Source: Alphaproteobacteria bacterium (GTDB lineage: Bacteria; Pseudomonadota; Alphaproteobacteria; UBA8366; Aestuariispiraceae). Taken from it: 64,000 nucleotides of DNA. The notes under the pieces were generated by a model that worked only from the letters and a program-made list of their open reading frames with translations, searched no databases and had not been told where the DNA came from. Numbering within the stretch: the first letter of the stretch is position 1; every line of letters starts with the position of its first letter. This document shows, piece after piece, positions 8,271 to 18,326 of this stretch. Made by a program: the position numbers and the translations under genes. The stretch is taken from assembly GCA_030065235.1 (NCBI GenBank), contig JASJDC010000004.1:62001-126000 (forward strand). The letters are read 5' to 3'.

Positions 8271-8719
8271 ACCATCCAGAACACCGCCTGCAGCGCATCG
8301 GCGTCGCCCTGGTCTCCGGTATTCTTTTCGGTCTGGGTCTGACCCTGTCCGATATGATCGATCCTGCGCGGGTCCTAGCCTTTCTCGATGTCGCCGGCGG
8401 GGCCTGGGATCCGACGCTCGCTTTCGTGATGGGCGGCGCGCTGGCGCCGATGGTGCTGGCTTGGCGGCTTTCGGCGCGGCTCGAACGGCCGCGCTTCAGC
8501 CTGGATTTTCCTTCGGCGCGACAAGAAATCGACAGCCGGCTACTCGGCGGGGCGGCCCTATTCGGCGCCGGCTGGGGCCTGGTCGGATTCTGTCCCGGCC
8601 CGGCGCTGGCGGCCTTGTTCCTCGGCGGAACCCCGACCCTGATTTTCCTGGCCGCGCTGGCCGTCGGCATGGGCGTGCACGGTCTCTTGAACAGCCGCGT
8701 CCTCGCCAGCCCGGCCTAG
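8267..8719 (+). CDS. YeeE/YedE-associated DUF6691 membrane protein, subunit 2
   Basis: A 150-residue membrane protein preceded by AGGAGG at 8255-8260 and starting inside the stop codon of the previous gene. The segments GILFGLGLTLSDMIDP and WGLVGFCPGPALAAL contain the conserved glycine-rich turn and single cysteine that characterise the second half of split YeeE/YedE transporters (PmpB-like). It probably forms one sulfur-compound channel with its partner. It may take up or export thiosulfate, sulfide equivalents or persulfide; the direction cannot be inferred. No sulfur-oxidation enzymes flank it. Confidence 0.82.
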   Translation: MNHPEHRLQRIGVALVSGILFGLGLTLSDMIDPARVLAFLDVAGGAWDPTLAFVMGGALAPMVLAWRLSARLERPRFSLDFPSARQEIDSRLLGGAALFGAGWGLVGFCPGPALAALFLGGTPTLIFLAALAVGMGVHGLLNSRVLASPA

Positions 8720-8772
8720 CGGATCCGACGCCGCATCTCCACCAGTGCGGTTCACCGACCAAAGACCAATTG

Positions 8773-8806
8773 GTTCGCTTAGCAAACATATCTTCGGATC
8801 GCGAAC
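8773..8806. promoter_or_regulatory. Candidate operator upstream of catI
   Basis: In the 248-base gap before catI, GTTCGCTTAGCAAAC (8773-8787) is a 15-base near-palindrome with one mismatch per arm. Its first arm GTTCGC is also exactly complementary to GCGAAC at 8801-8806. IclR-type regulators of beta-ketoadipate genes (PcaU, PcaR, CatR) bind short palindromes and repeats of this kind. No such regulator is encoded in the window, so this is only a candidate. Confidence 0.3.
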
Positions 8807-8967
8807 TTTTTGATGTCTCATCGCGATCGGTATGCTATCCACCGGTCAGTAGATCCTGCTCGAACGGCATAGGGCGGTCGCGGCGGCGACCTTGGCGACG
8901 GCGCCGGGCGCAAAGGCCGCTCTCGACCTGAGTCCGCCCCTGTTTGAGCGCTGATGAGAGAGTGACC

Positions 8968-9828
8968 ATGGCGCAATTTCAAGACCTGGCCCAAGCGATC
9001 GCGGAGAATATCCGACCCGGCGATACCGTGGCGTTGGAGGGATTCACCCATTTGATCCCGCACGCCGCCGCGCATGAACTGATCCGCCAGCAGATCGGCG
9101 ATCTGACGCTGATCCGGATGACGCCGGACCTGATCTACGATCAATTGATCGGCATGGGGTTGGTGAAAAAACTGATCTTCTCCTATGCCGGCAATCCCGG
9201 GGTCGGGCTGCTGCGTCGGATGCGCGACGCGGTCGAGAATGGCTGGCCGCGGCCGATCGAGCTGGAGGAGCATTCCCACAGCGCCATGGCCCAGGCCTAT
9301 GAGGCCGGCGCCGCCGGTCTGCCCTGCGCGATCTTCCGCGGCTACAAAGGCGCCGGCCTGAAAGCCGTAAACCCCAACATCCGCGAGGTCGCCTGCCCCT
9401 TCACCGGCGAGGCGCTGGCCGCCGTACCGGCGCTGCGCCCAGACGTGACGGTCATCCACGCCCAGCGCGCCAACAGGCGGGGCGATGTCCTGATCGAAGG
9501 CATCATCGGCGTCCAGAAGGAAGCGGTCCTGGCCGCCAAACGGGCGGTGGTGACCGTCGAAGAGGTGGTCGAGGATTTCGCCGACCTGCATCCCAACGCC
9601 TGCGTCCTGCCGCGTTGGACGGTGGCCGGCATCGCGACCGCGCCCGGCGGCGCGAACCCGTCTTACGCGCATGGCTATTACGACCGGGACAACGCCGCCT
9701 ATTTGGAATGGGACAAGATCGCCGCCGATCGGGATCGTTTTCTGGCTTGGATGGAGACCCATGTACTGAAAGCGCGGCCGGAGATCTTCCAGGATCGGGT
9801 CGCCGGCCTTCGGAGGGACGCCGCATGA
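8968..9828 (+). CDS. catI: 3-oxoadipate CoA-transferase, alpha subunit
   Basis: A 286-residue family I CoA-transferase subunit. GDTVALEGFTHLIPHAA, RMTPDLIYDQLIG, NPGVGLLRRMRDAVENGWP and PSYAHGYYDRDN agree with Pseudomonas CatI as I remember it, closer than to PcaI or glutaconate CoA-transferase. With CatJ it moves CoA from succinyl-CoA to 3-oxoadipate, giving 3-oxoadipyl-CoA in the beta-ketoadipate pathway for aromatic breakdown. The ATG at 8968 is chosen over an upstream TTG because family similarity begins there and GAGAGAG lies at 8956-8962. The catJ start overlaps its stop by 4 bases. The downstream pcaF confirms the pathway. Confidence 0.9.
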   Translation: MAQFQDLAQAIAENIRPGDTVALEGFTHLIPHAAAHELIRQQIGDLTLIRMTPDLIYDQLIGMGLVKKLIFSYAGNPGVGLLRRMRDAVENGWPRPIELEEHSHSAMAQAYEAGAAGLPCAIFRGYKGAGLKAVNPNIREVACPFTGEALAAVPALRPDVTVIHAQRANRRGDVLIEGIIGVQKEAVLAAKRAVVTVEEVVEDFADLHPNACVLPRWTVAGIATAPGGANPSYAHGYYDRDNAAYLEWDKIAADRDRFLAWMETHVLKARPEIFQDRVAGLRRDAA

Positions 9829-10613
9829 GCCCCGTAACCCCGACTGAATTCATGACCATCGCCGCGGCGCGCGCGCTCTCAAACGACGACGTTGTCTTCG
9901 TCGGCATCGGCGCGCCTTCCGCCGCCTGCAATCTGGCGCGGCTGACCCATGCGCCGGATATCACCTTGATCTATGAAAGCGGCACAATCGGCACGGCGCC
10001 CGAGGTGCTGCCGCTCTCGATCGGCGACGGCGAGCTCTGCGACACCGCCGTCACCACTGTCTCGGTGCCGGAGATGTTCCGCTATTGGCTGCAAGGCGGG
10101 CGGATCAGCGTCGGTTTCCTGGGCGCCGCCCAGATCGACCGGTTCGGCAATATCAACACGACCGTGATCGGCGACTATGACACGCCGAAGACCCGCCTGC
10201 CCGGCGGCGGCGGCGCGCCGGAGATCGCCACATCCTGCGGCAAGATTTTCATCACCATGAAACAGTCCCGGCGCGGTTTCGTCGAGAAGATCGACTTTTT
10301 CACCTCTTTCGGGCATGGGACCGGCGGCGACGACCGCGCCCGGCTTGGGATCACGACCGAAGGGCCGGTGTTGCTGGTCACCGATCTGGCGGTCTGGAAG
10401 CCCGATCCCGAGACCAAGGAATTCACCGTCGTCTCGCTGCATCCCGGCGTGACGCGCGATCAGGTGCAAGAGACGTGCGGCTGGACCGTACGCTATGCCG
10501 AGACGGTCGAAGAAACGCCGCCGCCGACCGACCTTGAACTGACGACTCTGCGCGACCTGCATGCCCGAACACACGCGGCCCATAGCGGCGCGCGGCCCAC
10601 GGCGGCGGCCTGA
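9825..10613 (+). CDS. catJ: 3-oxoadipate CoA-transferase, beta subunit
   Basis: A 262-residue CoA-transferase beta subunit beginning in the ATGA overlap with catI. LIYESGTIGTAPEVLPLSIG contains the ESG(T/A)xG signature with the catalytic glutamate that forms the enzyme-CoA thioester. GFLGAAQIDRFGNINTT and the LPGGGGAPEIA turn fit the family. It pairs with CatI in a heteromultimer in the cytoplasm. The coupled gene order catI-catJ-pcaF is the usual terminal beta-ketoadipate arrangement. The closely related glutaconate CoA-transferase is a less likely alternative because of the pcaF neighbour. Confidence 0.9.
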   Translation: MSPVTPTEFMTIAAARALSNDDVVFVGIGAPSAACNLARLTHAPDITLIYESGTIGTAPEVLPLSIGDGELCDTAVTTVSVPEMFRYWLQGGRISVGFLGAAQIDRFGNINTTVIGDYDTPKTRLPGGGGAPEIATSCGKIFITMKQSRRGFVEKIDFFTSFGHGTGGDDRARLGITTEGPVLLVTDLAVWKPDPETKEFTVVSLHPGVTRDQVQETCGWTVRYAETVEETPPPTDLELTTLRDLHARTHAAHSGARPTAAA

Positions 10614-10645
10614 GCGCGCGCCCTGTTTGTGAAGGACCAGATTCG

Positions 10646-11851
<1,206 letters not shown>

Positions 11852-11918
11852 GCGGAGTCGGATTCCAGCAGGTTGAACAGAACCCGACCCACTTACTCAC
11901 GGTAGCGCCTTCGCGTCC

Positions 11919-12518
11919 CTACTGCGTCAGTTTCTTCGCGATACCCGCGACATGGCGGCCTTGGTCGGCGGCGAGTTTTAACTCTGCGGCGCTAGGTTGG
12001 CGGGAGCCGTCGGCGGCGGCGATCGTGCCGGCCCCATAGGGCGACCCGCCGCGTACCTCATCGATGCTGGCCAGTTCCGGGCTCGCATAGGGCAGGCCGG
12101 CGATCAGCATGCCGTGATGGGCCAGCGTGTGCCAGAATGAGGTGATGGTGGTCTCGTTGCCGCCGCCGGTGCCGGTCGAGGTGAAGACGGAGCCGACCTT
12201 GCCGATCAGCTTGCCCCCAGCCCAGAGGCCGCCGGTCTGGTCCAGGAAGTTGCGCATCTGCGACGCCATATTGCCGAACCGGGTCGGGGTTCCGAACAGG
12301 ATGGCGTCATAGTCCGCCAGTTCCGCCGGTTCGGCGATGGGCGCCGCCTGGTCGAGTTTGAAGTTATTTCTCTTCGCGGCTTCCTCAGGCACGAGTTCCG
12401 GCACGCGCTTGACCGTGACCGACACGCCTTCGACATCGCGGGCGCCGTCGGCGACCGCGCCGGCCATCGTCTCGATATGGCCGTAAGTGGAATAGTAGAG
12501 AACAAGAATTTTGGTCAT
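11919..12518 (-). CDS. wrbA: NAD(P)H:quinone oxidoreductase, WrbA type
   Basis: A 199-residue flavodoxin-fold enzyme. The FMN phosphate loop is [12 protein letters not shown] (8-19). [26 protein letters not shown] and the [12 protein letters not shown] loop are diagnostic of WrbA, which makes two-electron reductions of quinones in oxidative stress defence. The start has AGGAGC 8 bases upstream. It is transcribed away from the dimethylglycine-dehydrogenase-like gene, and the 283-base divergent region between them holds a near-perfect inverted repeat that may control it. Confidence 0.93.
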   Translation of the reverse strand: MTKILVLYYSTYGHIETMAGAVADGARDVEGVSVTVKRVPELVPEEAAKRNNFKLDQAAPIAEPAELADYDAILFGTPTRFGNMASQMRNFLDQTGGLWAGGKLIGKVGSVFTSTGTGGGNETTITSFWHTLAHHGMLIAGLPYASPELASIDEVRGGSPYGAGTIAAADGSRQPSAAELKLAADQGRHVAGIAKKLTQ

Positions 12519-12612
12519 GGAAATGCTCCTTTCAGGGTCGGAATTGTCGGCGCTGTCTCGCGCTGGCCTTGCGGCGTCTGCGCGTCAGAGAAGCATGTAA
12601 GCGTCGCCTTGC

Positions 12613-12649
12613 GTAAACAGTAGGGGTCAAATCGGGAAATACTGTTCAC
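12613..12649. promoter_or_regulatory. Long inverted repeat in the wrbA upstream region
   Basis: GTAAACAGTA (12613-12622) and TACTGTTCAC (12640-12649) are complementary at 9 of 10 positions across a 17-base spacer, with an uninterrupted 7-base core (AACAGTA/TACTGTT). It lies about 95-130 bases upstream of wrbA and about 150 bases upstream of the divergent flavoprotein gene, so it could serve either. Quinone-responsive HxlR/MarR-type regulators use AGTA/TACT half sites, which would suit wrbA. The regulator is not in the window. Confidence 0.4.
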
Positions 12650-12801
12650 TCTCGTGGATAATCGCCGGCGATCCGGTGCGCCTGGACCGGATCGGAAGGT
12701 GCTAGACACATCTGGCCTGTCTCAGTCACACTTCATCGAAGCCGCCGCCAGCCGGGCGAAAGGTCGCGTCTGGCTGATTTCCATCGGGGAGGCATGACGG
12801 C

Positions 12802-15225
12802 ATGAAATCGCAATACCGGGTCGTGGTGATCGGCGGCGGGGTCGTCGGGGCCTCGGTCCTCTATCATCTGGCGAAATTCGGCTGGTCCGACGTGGCGCTG
12901 GTCGAGCGGTCGGTCCTGACGGCGGGGTCGAGCTGGCACGCGGCGGGCGGGATCCATGCGCTCAACGCAGACCCGAACATGGCGGCCCTGCAGGCCTACA
13001 CGATCGACCTGTTGGGCGAGATCGGCGCGGAGAGCGGTCAGGATATCGGCCTCCACATGACCGGCGGCATCACCGTCGCCGCTGACCCGAACCGCTGGGA
13101 ATGGCTGCAATCGGCCTATCGCATTTTCCAGACCATCGGGATCGAGGATTGCTGGCTGATGACGCCGGAGCAGATCAAGGAACGCTGCCCCATCATGGAT
13201 ACGACGGGCGTGATCGGCGGGCTTTGGGCCGACCGCGAGGGCTATGTCGACACCACCGGCACGGTCCACGCCTACGCCAAGGCGGCGCGCAAACACGGGG
13301 CCGAGGTGATCGAACACAACCGCGTTCTCGATCTGAAACAGCGACCCGACGACAGTTGGGACGTGGTGACCGAGAAGGGAACCATCATCGCCGAGCATGT
13401 GATCAACGCCGGCGGACTTTGGGCCAAACAGGTCGGGCGGATGGTCGGGCTCGACCTGCCGCTGTCGCCGCTCGAGCATCACTATCTTATCACCGAGGAC
13501 ATCCCGGAAGTCGCGGCGATGGATTTCGAAGTGCCGATGACCGTCGATCTGGAAGGCTTCACCTATCTGCGCCAGGACCAGAAGGGCGTCCTACTGGGCA
13601 TCTATGAGCTGCAGCACAAACATTGGAACATGGACGGCGCGCCCTGGGACTATGGGTTCGAACTGATCCAAGAGGATTTCGACCGGATCGAAAAAGAGCT
13701 TGAGATGGGCTTCAACCGCTACCCCTGCCTGCAAGAGGTCGGGGTGAAGCGTTGGGTCAATGGGGCATTCACCTTCTCGCCGGACGGCAACCCGCTGGTC
13801 GGCCCGGTCGCGGGCGTGCGGAACTATTGGCTCGCCTGCGGGGTGATGGCCGGCTTCCTCCAAGGCGGCGGCGTGGGCAAAACGCTGGCCGAGTGGATGA
13901 TCAATGGCGAGCCGGAGGCCGACGCCTATTCCATGGATATCGCGCGCTATGGCGCTTTCGCCAGCAATCGAGAGTATATCAAACAGACGACCGGCCAGTT
14001 CTATTCCCGCCGATTTGTGATGACCTATCCGAACGAGCAACTGCCCGCCGGGCGGTCGTTGAAAAAGGCGCCGGCCCACGACGCCATGAATGCGGCGGGC
14101 GCGCTTTGGGGTTGCAGTTGGGGGCTCGAGGTTCCGCTGATGTTCGGCCCGCCCGGCTTCACCGAAACGCCAACCCTGAAACGCTCCAACGCCTTCGACA
14201 TCGTGGGGGAGGAATGCCGCGCGGTGCGCGACGCTGTCGGGCTGCTCGATATCACCGGCTTCTCGCGCTACGAAGTCACCGGCCCCGACGCGGAGGCCTG
14301 GCTGAACCAAGTGATGGCCAGCCGCCTACCCGCGCCCGGACGCGCGCGGCTGGCCCCGATGCTGGCGCACAGCGGCCGGTTGAAAGGCGACCTGACTGTC
14401 TTCAACTGGGGCGACGGGACCTGGTGGATCATGGGCAGCTACTATCTGCGGGCCTGGCACATGCGCTGGTTCGTAGACCGCCAGCGCGAGTTGGGTTTGG
14501 ATGTTGCGATCCGCGATATCTCCGACACGGTCTGCGGCTTCTCGCTCTCCGGCCCGAACAGCCGGAAAGTGGTGGAGAAGCTGACCAATAGCGATATCGG
14601 CCCCGAGGCCCTGCCCTTCATGGGCTGCCGGGAGATGGATGTCGGCCTGATCCGCACCAAGGTCGGCCGGCTCTCGGTCTGCGGCGAGCTGGGCTATGAG
14701 ATCAATTGTCAGGCGCTGGAACACGCGACCCTGCGGGAATTGCTGTTGGCCGCCGGCGCTGATCTGGGCCTGCGCGAATATGGCTACTACGCGCTCAACG
14801 CGCTGCGGCTCGAGAAAAGTTTCGGGATCTGGAACGCCGAGTTCATGCAGGCTTACACGCCGGGCATGACCGGGCTGGATCGCTGGATCGATTTCAGCAA
14901 GCCGGACTTCATCGGCCGCGCCGCGGCGCTGAAAGAGAAGGAATCGAACACCGCGCCGCACCGGCTTGTGACGCTGGAAGTCGATGCGGCGGATGCTGAC
15001 GCCTCGGGCTACGAGCCGGTCTGGAAGGACGGAAGGCGGGTCGGCTATGTCACCTCCGGCGGCTACGGCCACACGGTCGGCAAGAGCCTGGCCATGGCGC
15101 TGGTTGAGCCAGACTGCACCGAACCAGGCGCGGCGCTCAGCGCGCATGTTGTCGGCGTCGAACGCGCGGCCACTGTCATCCAAGCCGCGCCCTACGATCC
15201 GCAAGGGGTCGCGATGCGGCTTTAG
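12802..15225 (+). CDS. FAD-dependent dimethylglycine/sarcosine dehydrogenase-like protein with GcvT domain
   Basis: An 807-residue fusion. Residues 1-380 form a DAO-type FAD oxidoreductase: VVVIGGGVVGASV binds FAD and AGSSWHAAGG places H46 where the dimethylglycine and sarcosine dehydrogenases attach FAD covalently. Residues from about 430 to the end form the aminomethyltransferase (GcvT) fold with the C-terminal barrel, which captures the demethylated carbon on tetrahydrofolate. It probably oxidatively demethylates an N-methylated amino acid such as dimethylglycine. No betaine or sarcosine genes flank it, so the exact substrate is open. It is the only gene of its operon visible: rodA converges from the other side only 10 bases away. 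Confidence 0.85.
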   Translation: MKSQYRVVVIGGGVVGASVLYHLAKFGWSDVALVERSVLTAGSSWHAAGGIHALNADPNMAALQAYTIDLLGEIGAESGQDIGLHMTGGITVAADPNRWEWLQSAYRIFQTIGIEDCWLMTPEQIKERCPIMDTTGVIGGLWADREGYVDTTGTVHAYAKAARKHGAEVIEHNRVLDLKQRPDDSWDVVTEKGTIIAEHVINAGGLWAKQVGRMVGLDLPLSPLEHHYLITEDIPEVAAMDFEVPMTVDLEGFTYLRQDQKGVLLGIYELQHKHWNMDGAPWDYGFELIQEDFDRIEKELEMGFNRYPCLQEVGVKRWVNGAFTFSPDGNPLVGPVAGVRNYWLACGVMAGFLQGGGVGKTLAEWMINGEPEADAYSMDIARYGAFASNREYIKQTTGQFYSRRFVMTYPNEQLPAGRSLKKAPAHDAMNAAGALWGCSWGLEVPLMFGPPGFTETPTLKRSNAFDIVGEECRAVRDAVGLLDITGFSRYEVTGPDAEAWLNQVMASRLPAPGRARLAPMLAHSGRLKGDLTVFNWGDGTWWIMGSYYLRAWHMRWFVDRQRELGLDVAIRDISDTVCGFSLSGPNSRKVVEKLTNSDIGPEALPFMGCREMDVGLIRTKVGRLSVCGELGYEINCQALEHATLRELLLAAGADLGLREYGYYALNALRLEKSFGIWNAEFMQAYTPGMTGLDRWIDFSKPDFIGRAAALKEKESNTAPHRLVTLEVDAADADASGYEPVWKDGRRVGYVTSGGYGHTVGKSLAMALVEPDCTEPGAALSAHVVGVERAATVIQAAPYDPQGVAMRL

Positions 15226-15235
15226 GCCGGCGCGG

Positions 15236-16411
15236 CTAGGTCGGGGTCTCGTCCCAGCGGCGGCCGATCCTTGTGTCGCGGTGGATATGGACATTCATTA
15301 ACAGGCCGAACCCGATCATCACAGTCAGCATCGCCGTGCCGCCATAGGAGATCAGCGGAAGGGGCACGCCGACGACCGGGATCATACCGAGCACCATCGC
15401 GACATTGATGAAGACATAGAGTGAGAAGGTCGCTGTCACCCCCATCGCCAGCAACCGCCCAAATTGGCTGCGGGCGCGCAGGGCGATCACCAACCCGTAG
15501 ATCATCACCAGCCCATACAAAGCCAGCAGGATCAGACCGCCGATCAGACCGAATTCCTCCGCCAGCATTGTGAAGATAAAATCGGTCTGCTTCTCCGGCA
15601 GGAAGTTGAGGTGGCTCTGGGTGCCGTTCATGAAGCCCTTCCCGCTGAGGCCGCCCGAGCCGATGGCGATCTTGGACTGCATGATGTGATAGCCGCTGCC
15701 CAGCGGGTCCCGCTCCGGATCCAGGAAGGTCATGATGCGGTTCTTTTGATAGGTGTGCAGCATGCTCCAGGCGAAGGGCAAGGCGGCCAAGGCCGCGCCG
15801 AACACCAGCAGGAACTTCCAGATACGCACGCCGGCCAGGTAGAATAGGGCGACGGCGCCGGCGACCAGCATCACCGCCGTCCCCAGGTCCGGTTGCCGCA
15901 GGATCAGGAGAACCGGCGCGGCGACCATCAAAAGCGGAATGATCAGGATGGCGGGCCGGCCGATATCCTCCAGGCTGGCGCCGTGGAAATAGCGCGCCAG
16001 GGCCACGACCAAAGCGACCTTCATGATTTCGGATGGCTGCAGTTGAATGACCTTCAGGTCGATCCATCGCTGGGCGCCCATGCCGACGGTGCCGAACGCT
16101 TCAACCGCGGCCAGCAGGATCAACGCGCCGGCATAGCCGAGATAGGCGTAGCGCAGCAACAAGCGGATATCGAAAAGCGCGACGGCGATCACCACCACGA
16201 CGCCAGCGCCAAAACGGATGCTCTGGCGCTGCGCCCAAGGCGTCCAACTGCCGCCGGCGGCGGAATAGAGCATGCCGAATCCGATGGCCGCCAGAAGCGA
16301 CAGCAGCAACAAGAGCAGCAGGTTTATCTGAAAAACCTTCTGCCGGAAGGACAGTTCGACGACGCCGAATTCGCCGATAGAGGAGCGTTGCAGGCTGGGT
16401 CTCATCCTCAC
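15236..16411 (-). CDS. rodA: Rod-shape-determining glycosyltransferase RodA
   Basis: A 391-residue SEDS-family membrane protein with about ten hydrophobic segments. It polymerises glycan strands from lipid II in the inner membrane during cell elongation, partnered by PBP2. Diagnostic pieces are GMGAQRWIDL, LQPSEIMKVALVVALARYF, LRQPDLGTA (with the catalytic Asp), HLNFLPEKQTDFIFTMLAEEFG and PLISYGGTAMLT. It overlaps the upstream mrdA by 4 bases and closes the mreB-mreC-mreD-mrdA-rodA operon. Paralogue FtsW is excluded by the context and by the RodA-type SHLNFLPE motif. Confidence 0.95.
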   Translation of the reverse strand: MRMRPSLQRSSIGEFGVVELSFRQKVFQINLLLLLLLSLLAAIGFGMLYSAAGGSWTPWAQRQSIRFGAGVVVVIAVALFDIRLLLRYAYLGYAGALILLAAVEAFGTVGMGAQRWIDLKVIQLQPSEIMKVALVVALARYFHGASLEDIGRPAILIIPLLMVAAPVLLILRQPDLGTAVMLVAGAVALFYLAGVRIWKFLLVFGAALAALPFAWSMLHTYQKNRIMTFLDPERDPLGSGYHIMQSKIAIGSGGLSGKGFMNGTQSHLNFLPEKQTDFIFTMLAEEFGLIGGLILLALYGLVMIYGLVIALRARSQFGRLLAMGVTATFSLYVFINVAMVLGMIPVVGVPLPLISYGGTAMLTVMIGFGLLMNVHIHRDTRIGRRWDETPT

Positions 16412-18306
16412 CCCGCCTCGTCGGTTCGGGCGGCGGCCCTTTGCATCGCCGGGGCCGTTGCCCGGGCCGTGTCGTCGCCGCCGAACAGCCGCTGCGTCGC
16501 CAGCAAGACATCCTTGGCGATCGGGGCCGCCTTGCTGGAGCCGCCGCCGCCATGCTCGACCACGACCGAGACGGCGAACCGCGGGCTTTCCACCGGCGCA
16601 TAGCCGCAGAAGAGCGCGTGGTCACGCAGGCGCCACTCCAATTCTTCGGCCGAGCGCACCCCGACCTCGCGTTCGGCTAAGCTGATGCGCCTCACCTGCG
16701 CCGTCCCGGTCTTGCCCGCCATCGCCAAATGCTCGTCTTTGATCCGCGAGGCATAGGCGGTTCCGCGTTTATGATTGACCGAATCGTCGAGCGACTGTTG
16801 CAAGATCGCGAGAGTTTCGGGCCGAAAATCGAGAGTCTCGGGCTCTTGGGCGGGTTCACGCGCCGTCACCGCGCGGCCGTCGATCCTGTCCATGGCCAGA
16901 TAGGGCGTGACCATCTTGCCGCCATTCGCGATCCGCGCCGTCATAACCGCAAGTTGCAGCGGCGTCGTCAGGACATAGCCCTGGCCGATTCCCACCACAA
17001 GGGTTTCGCCCGTATGCCAAGGCTGGCCGCGATTCTCGCGCTTCCATTGCTTTGTCGGGATCAGGCCCGGTTTTTCCCCCTGCAGGTCGATGCCGGTGCG
17101 CGACCCCAGACCGAGCTTCCGCGCCGCTTCTGCAATGCGATCCACGCCAACACGGCGCGCGACGTCATAGTACCAGACATCGCAGGACTGACGCATCGCG
17201 TCGTTCAAAGCCATCCAGCCATGGCCGGGTCGCTTCCAGCAATGAAAACGGCGATCGCCAAGCTCCATGTGGCCGGGACAATACACCCGATGATCAGGCG
17301 TGATTCCGCTCTCCAAGGCGGCGGCCGCCACGGCGATCTTGAAGGTCGAACCTGGCGCATACTGCCCGGCGATGGCCTTGTTGGTCAGCGGCGCGTAAGG
17401 GTTGCGGACAAGATCGTTCCATTCAGCAGTGCTCAGCCCTTCGCTGAAAGCGTTGGGATCATACGAGGGCGTCGAGGTGATGGCGCGCACCTCGCCCGTA
17501 TGCACATCCAGCACCACGACCGAAGCGGCGCGTTCGTCCTTGATGCGATCGGCGATCTCTTGCTGCAGACGCATATCCAGCGTCAGGCGCACCTCTTGGC
17601 CAGTCTGGCCCTCGACCCGGCTGATTTCCTTGATCACCCGACCGAGCGCGTTGACTTCAATCTCGCTCGTGCCTTTGTCGCCGCGCAAGGCCAGGTCGTA
17701 TTTCCGCTCGATGCCGTTCTTGCCGATCCGGAAACCCGGCAGCTCCAACAGGGGATCGCCCGTCAGGTCTTCCTGGCTGACGCGCGAGACATAGCCGACC
17801 ACATGGGCCATCGCCGACCCGTAGGGGTAATGCCGGCTTTGTCCGACCTCGATGCTGACGCCGGGCAGATCCGGCGTGTTGATCGCGATCCGGCTGACCT
17901 CCTCCCAGCTCAAATTGTTTTGCACCGTGATCGGCACGAATCCGCGACGGCGGCGCGACTCGCGGATGACCCGCGTAAAATCATCCTCGTCGAGATTGAT
18001 GATTTGCGCCAAACGGCGCAGAACCGCCTCGACATCCTTGGCCTGCTCCCGCACCAGCGTGACCTGGTAGTTCTGGATATTGATCGCCAGATAGTCGCCG
18101 TTGCGATCGACGACGAAGCCGCGCGACGGGGCAATCAGTCGGAAATTGATGCGGTTCTCGTCGGCCAGCGTCCGATACCGGTCGGCCTCCACCACCTGAA
18201 GATAGTACATGCGGGCGCCGAGCCCGCCCAGCAACGCCATCTTGCCGCCGGTCAGCAAAGCCGCGCGGCGACTGAACAGTTTGGTGCGGGTGCGTTCCGG
18301 TTTCAT
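16408..18306 (-). CDS. mrdA: Penicillin-binding protein 2 (transpeptidase of the elongasome)
   Basis: A 632-residue class B PBP. A short cytoplasmic tail is followed by one membrane anchor (about residues 15-35), the PBP dimer domain (SRGFVVDRNGDYLA) and the transpeptidase domain. The catalytic motifs are all visible: SxxK as YAPGSTFKIA, SxN replaced by SCD (QSCDVWYYD) as is normal for PBP2, and KTG in AGKTGTAQ. The start MKPERTRT is chosen because upstream codons read through mreD sequence. It crosslinks peptidoglycan with RodA, overlapping rodA by 4 bases and lying 20 bases after mreD. Confidence 0.95.
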   Translation of the reverse strand: MKPERTRTKLFSRRAALLTGGKMALLGGLGARMYYLQVVEADRYRTLADENRINFRLIAPSRGFVVDRNGDYLAINIQNYQVTLVREQAKDVEAVLRRLAQIINLDEDDFTRVIRESRRRRGFVPITVQNNLSWEEVSRIAINTPDLPGVSIEVGQSRHYPYGSAMAHVVGYVSRVSQEDLTGDPLLELPGFRIGKNGIERKYDLALRGDKGTSEIEVNALGRVIKEISRVEGQTGQEVRLTLDMRLQQEIADRIKDERAASVVVLDVHTGEVRAITSTPSYDPNAFSEGLSTAEWNDLVRNPYAPLTNKAIAGQYAPGSTFKIAVAAAALESGITPDHRVYCPGHMELGDRRFHCWKRPGHGWMALNDAMRQSCDVWYYDVARRVGVDRIAEAARKLGLGSRTGIDLQGEKPGLIPTKQWKRENRGQPWHTGETLVVGIGQGYVLTTPLQLAVMTARIANGGKMVTPYLAMDRIDGRAVTAREPAQEPETLDFRPETLAILQQSLDDSVNHKRGTAYASRIKDEHLAMAGKTGTAQVRRISLAEREVGVRSAEELEWRLRDHALFCGYAPVESPRFAVSVVVEHGGGGSSKAAPIAKDVLLATQRLFGGDDTARATAPAMQRAAARTDEAG

Positions 18307-18326
18307 CGCGCGCCGTTCTAACCCGG

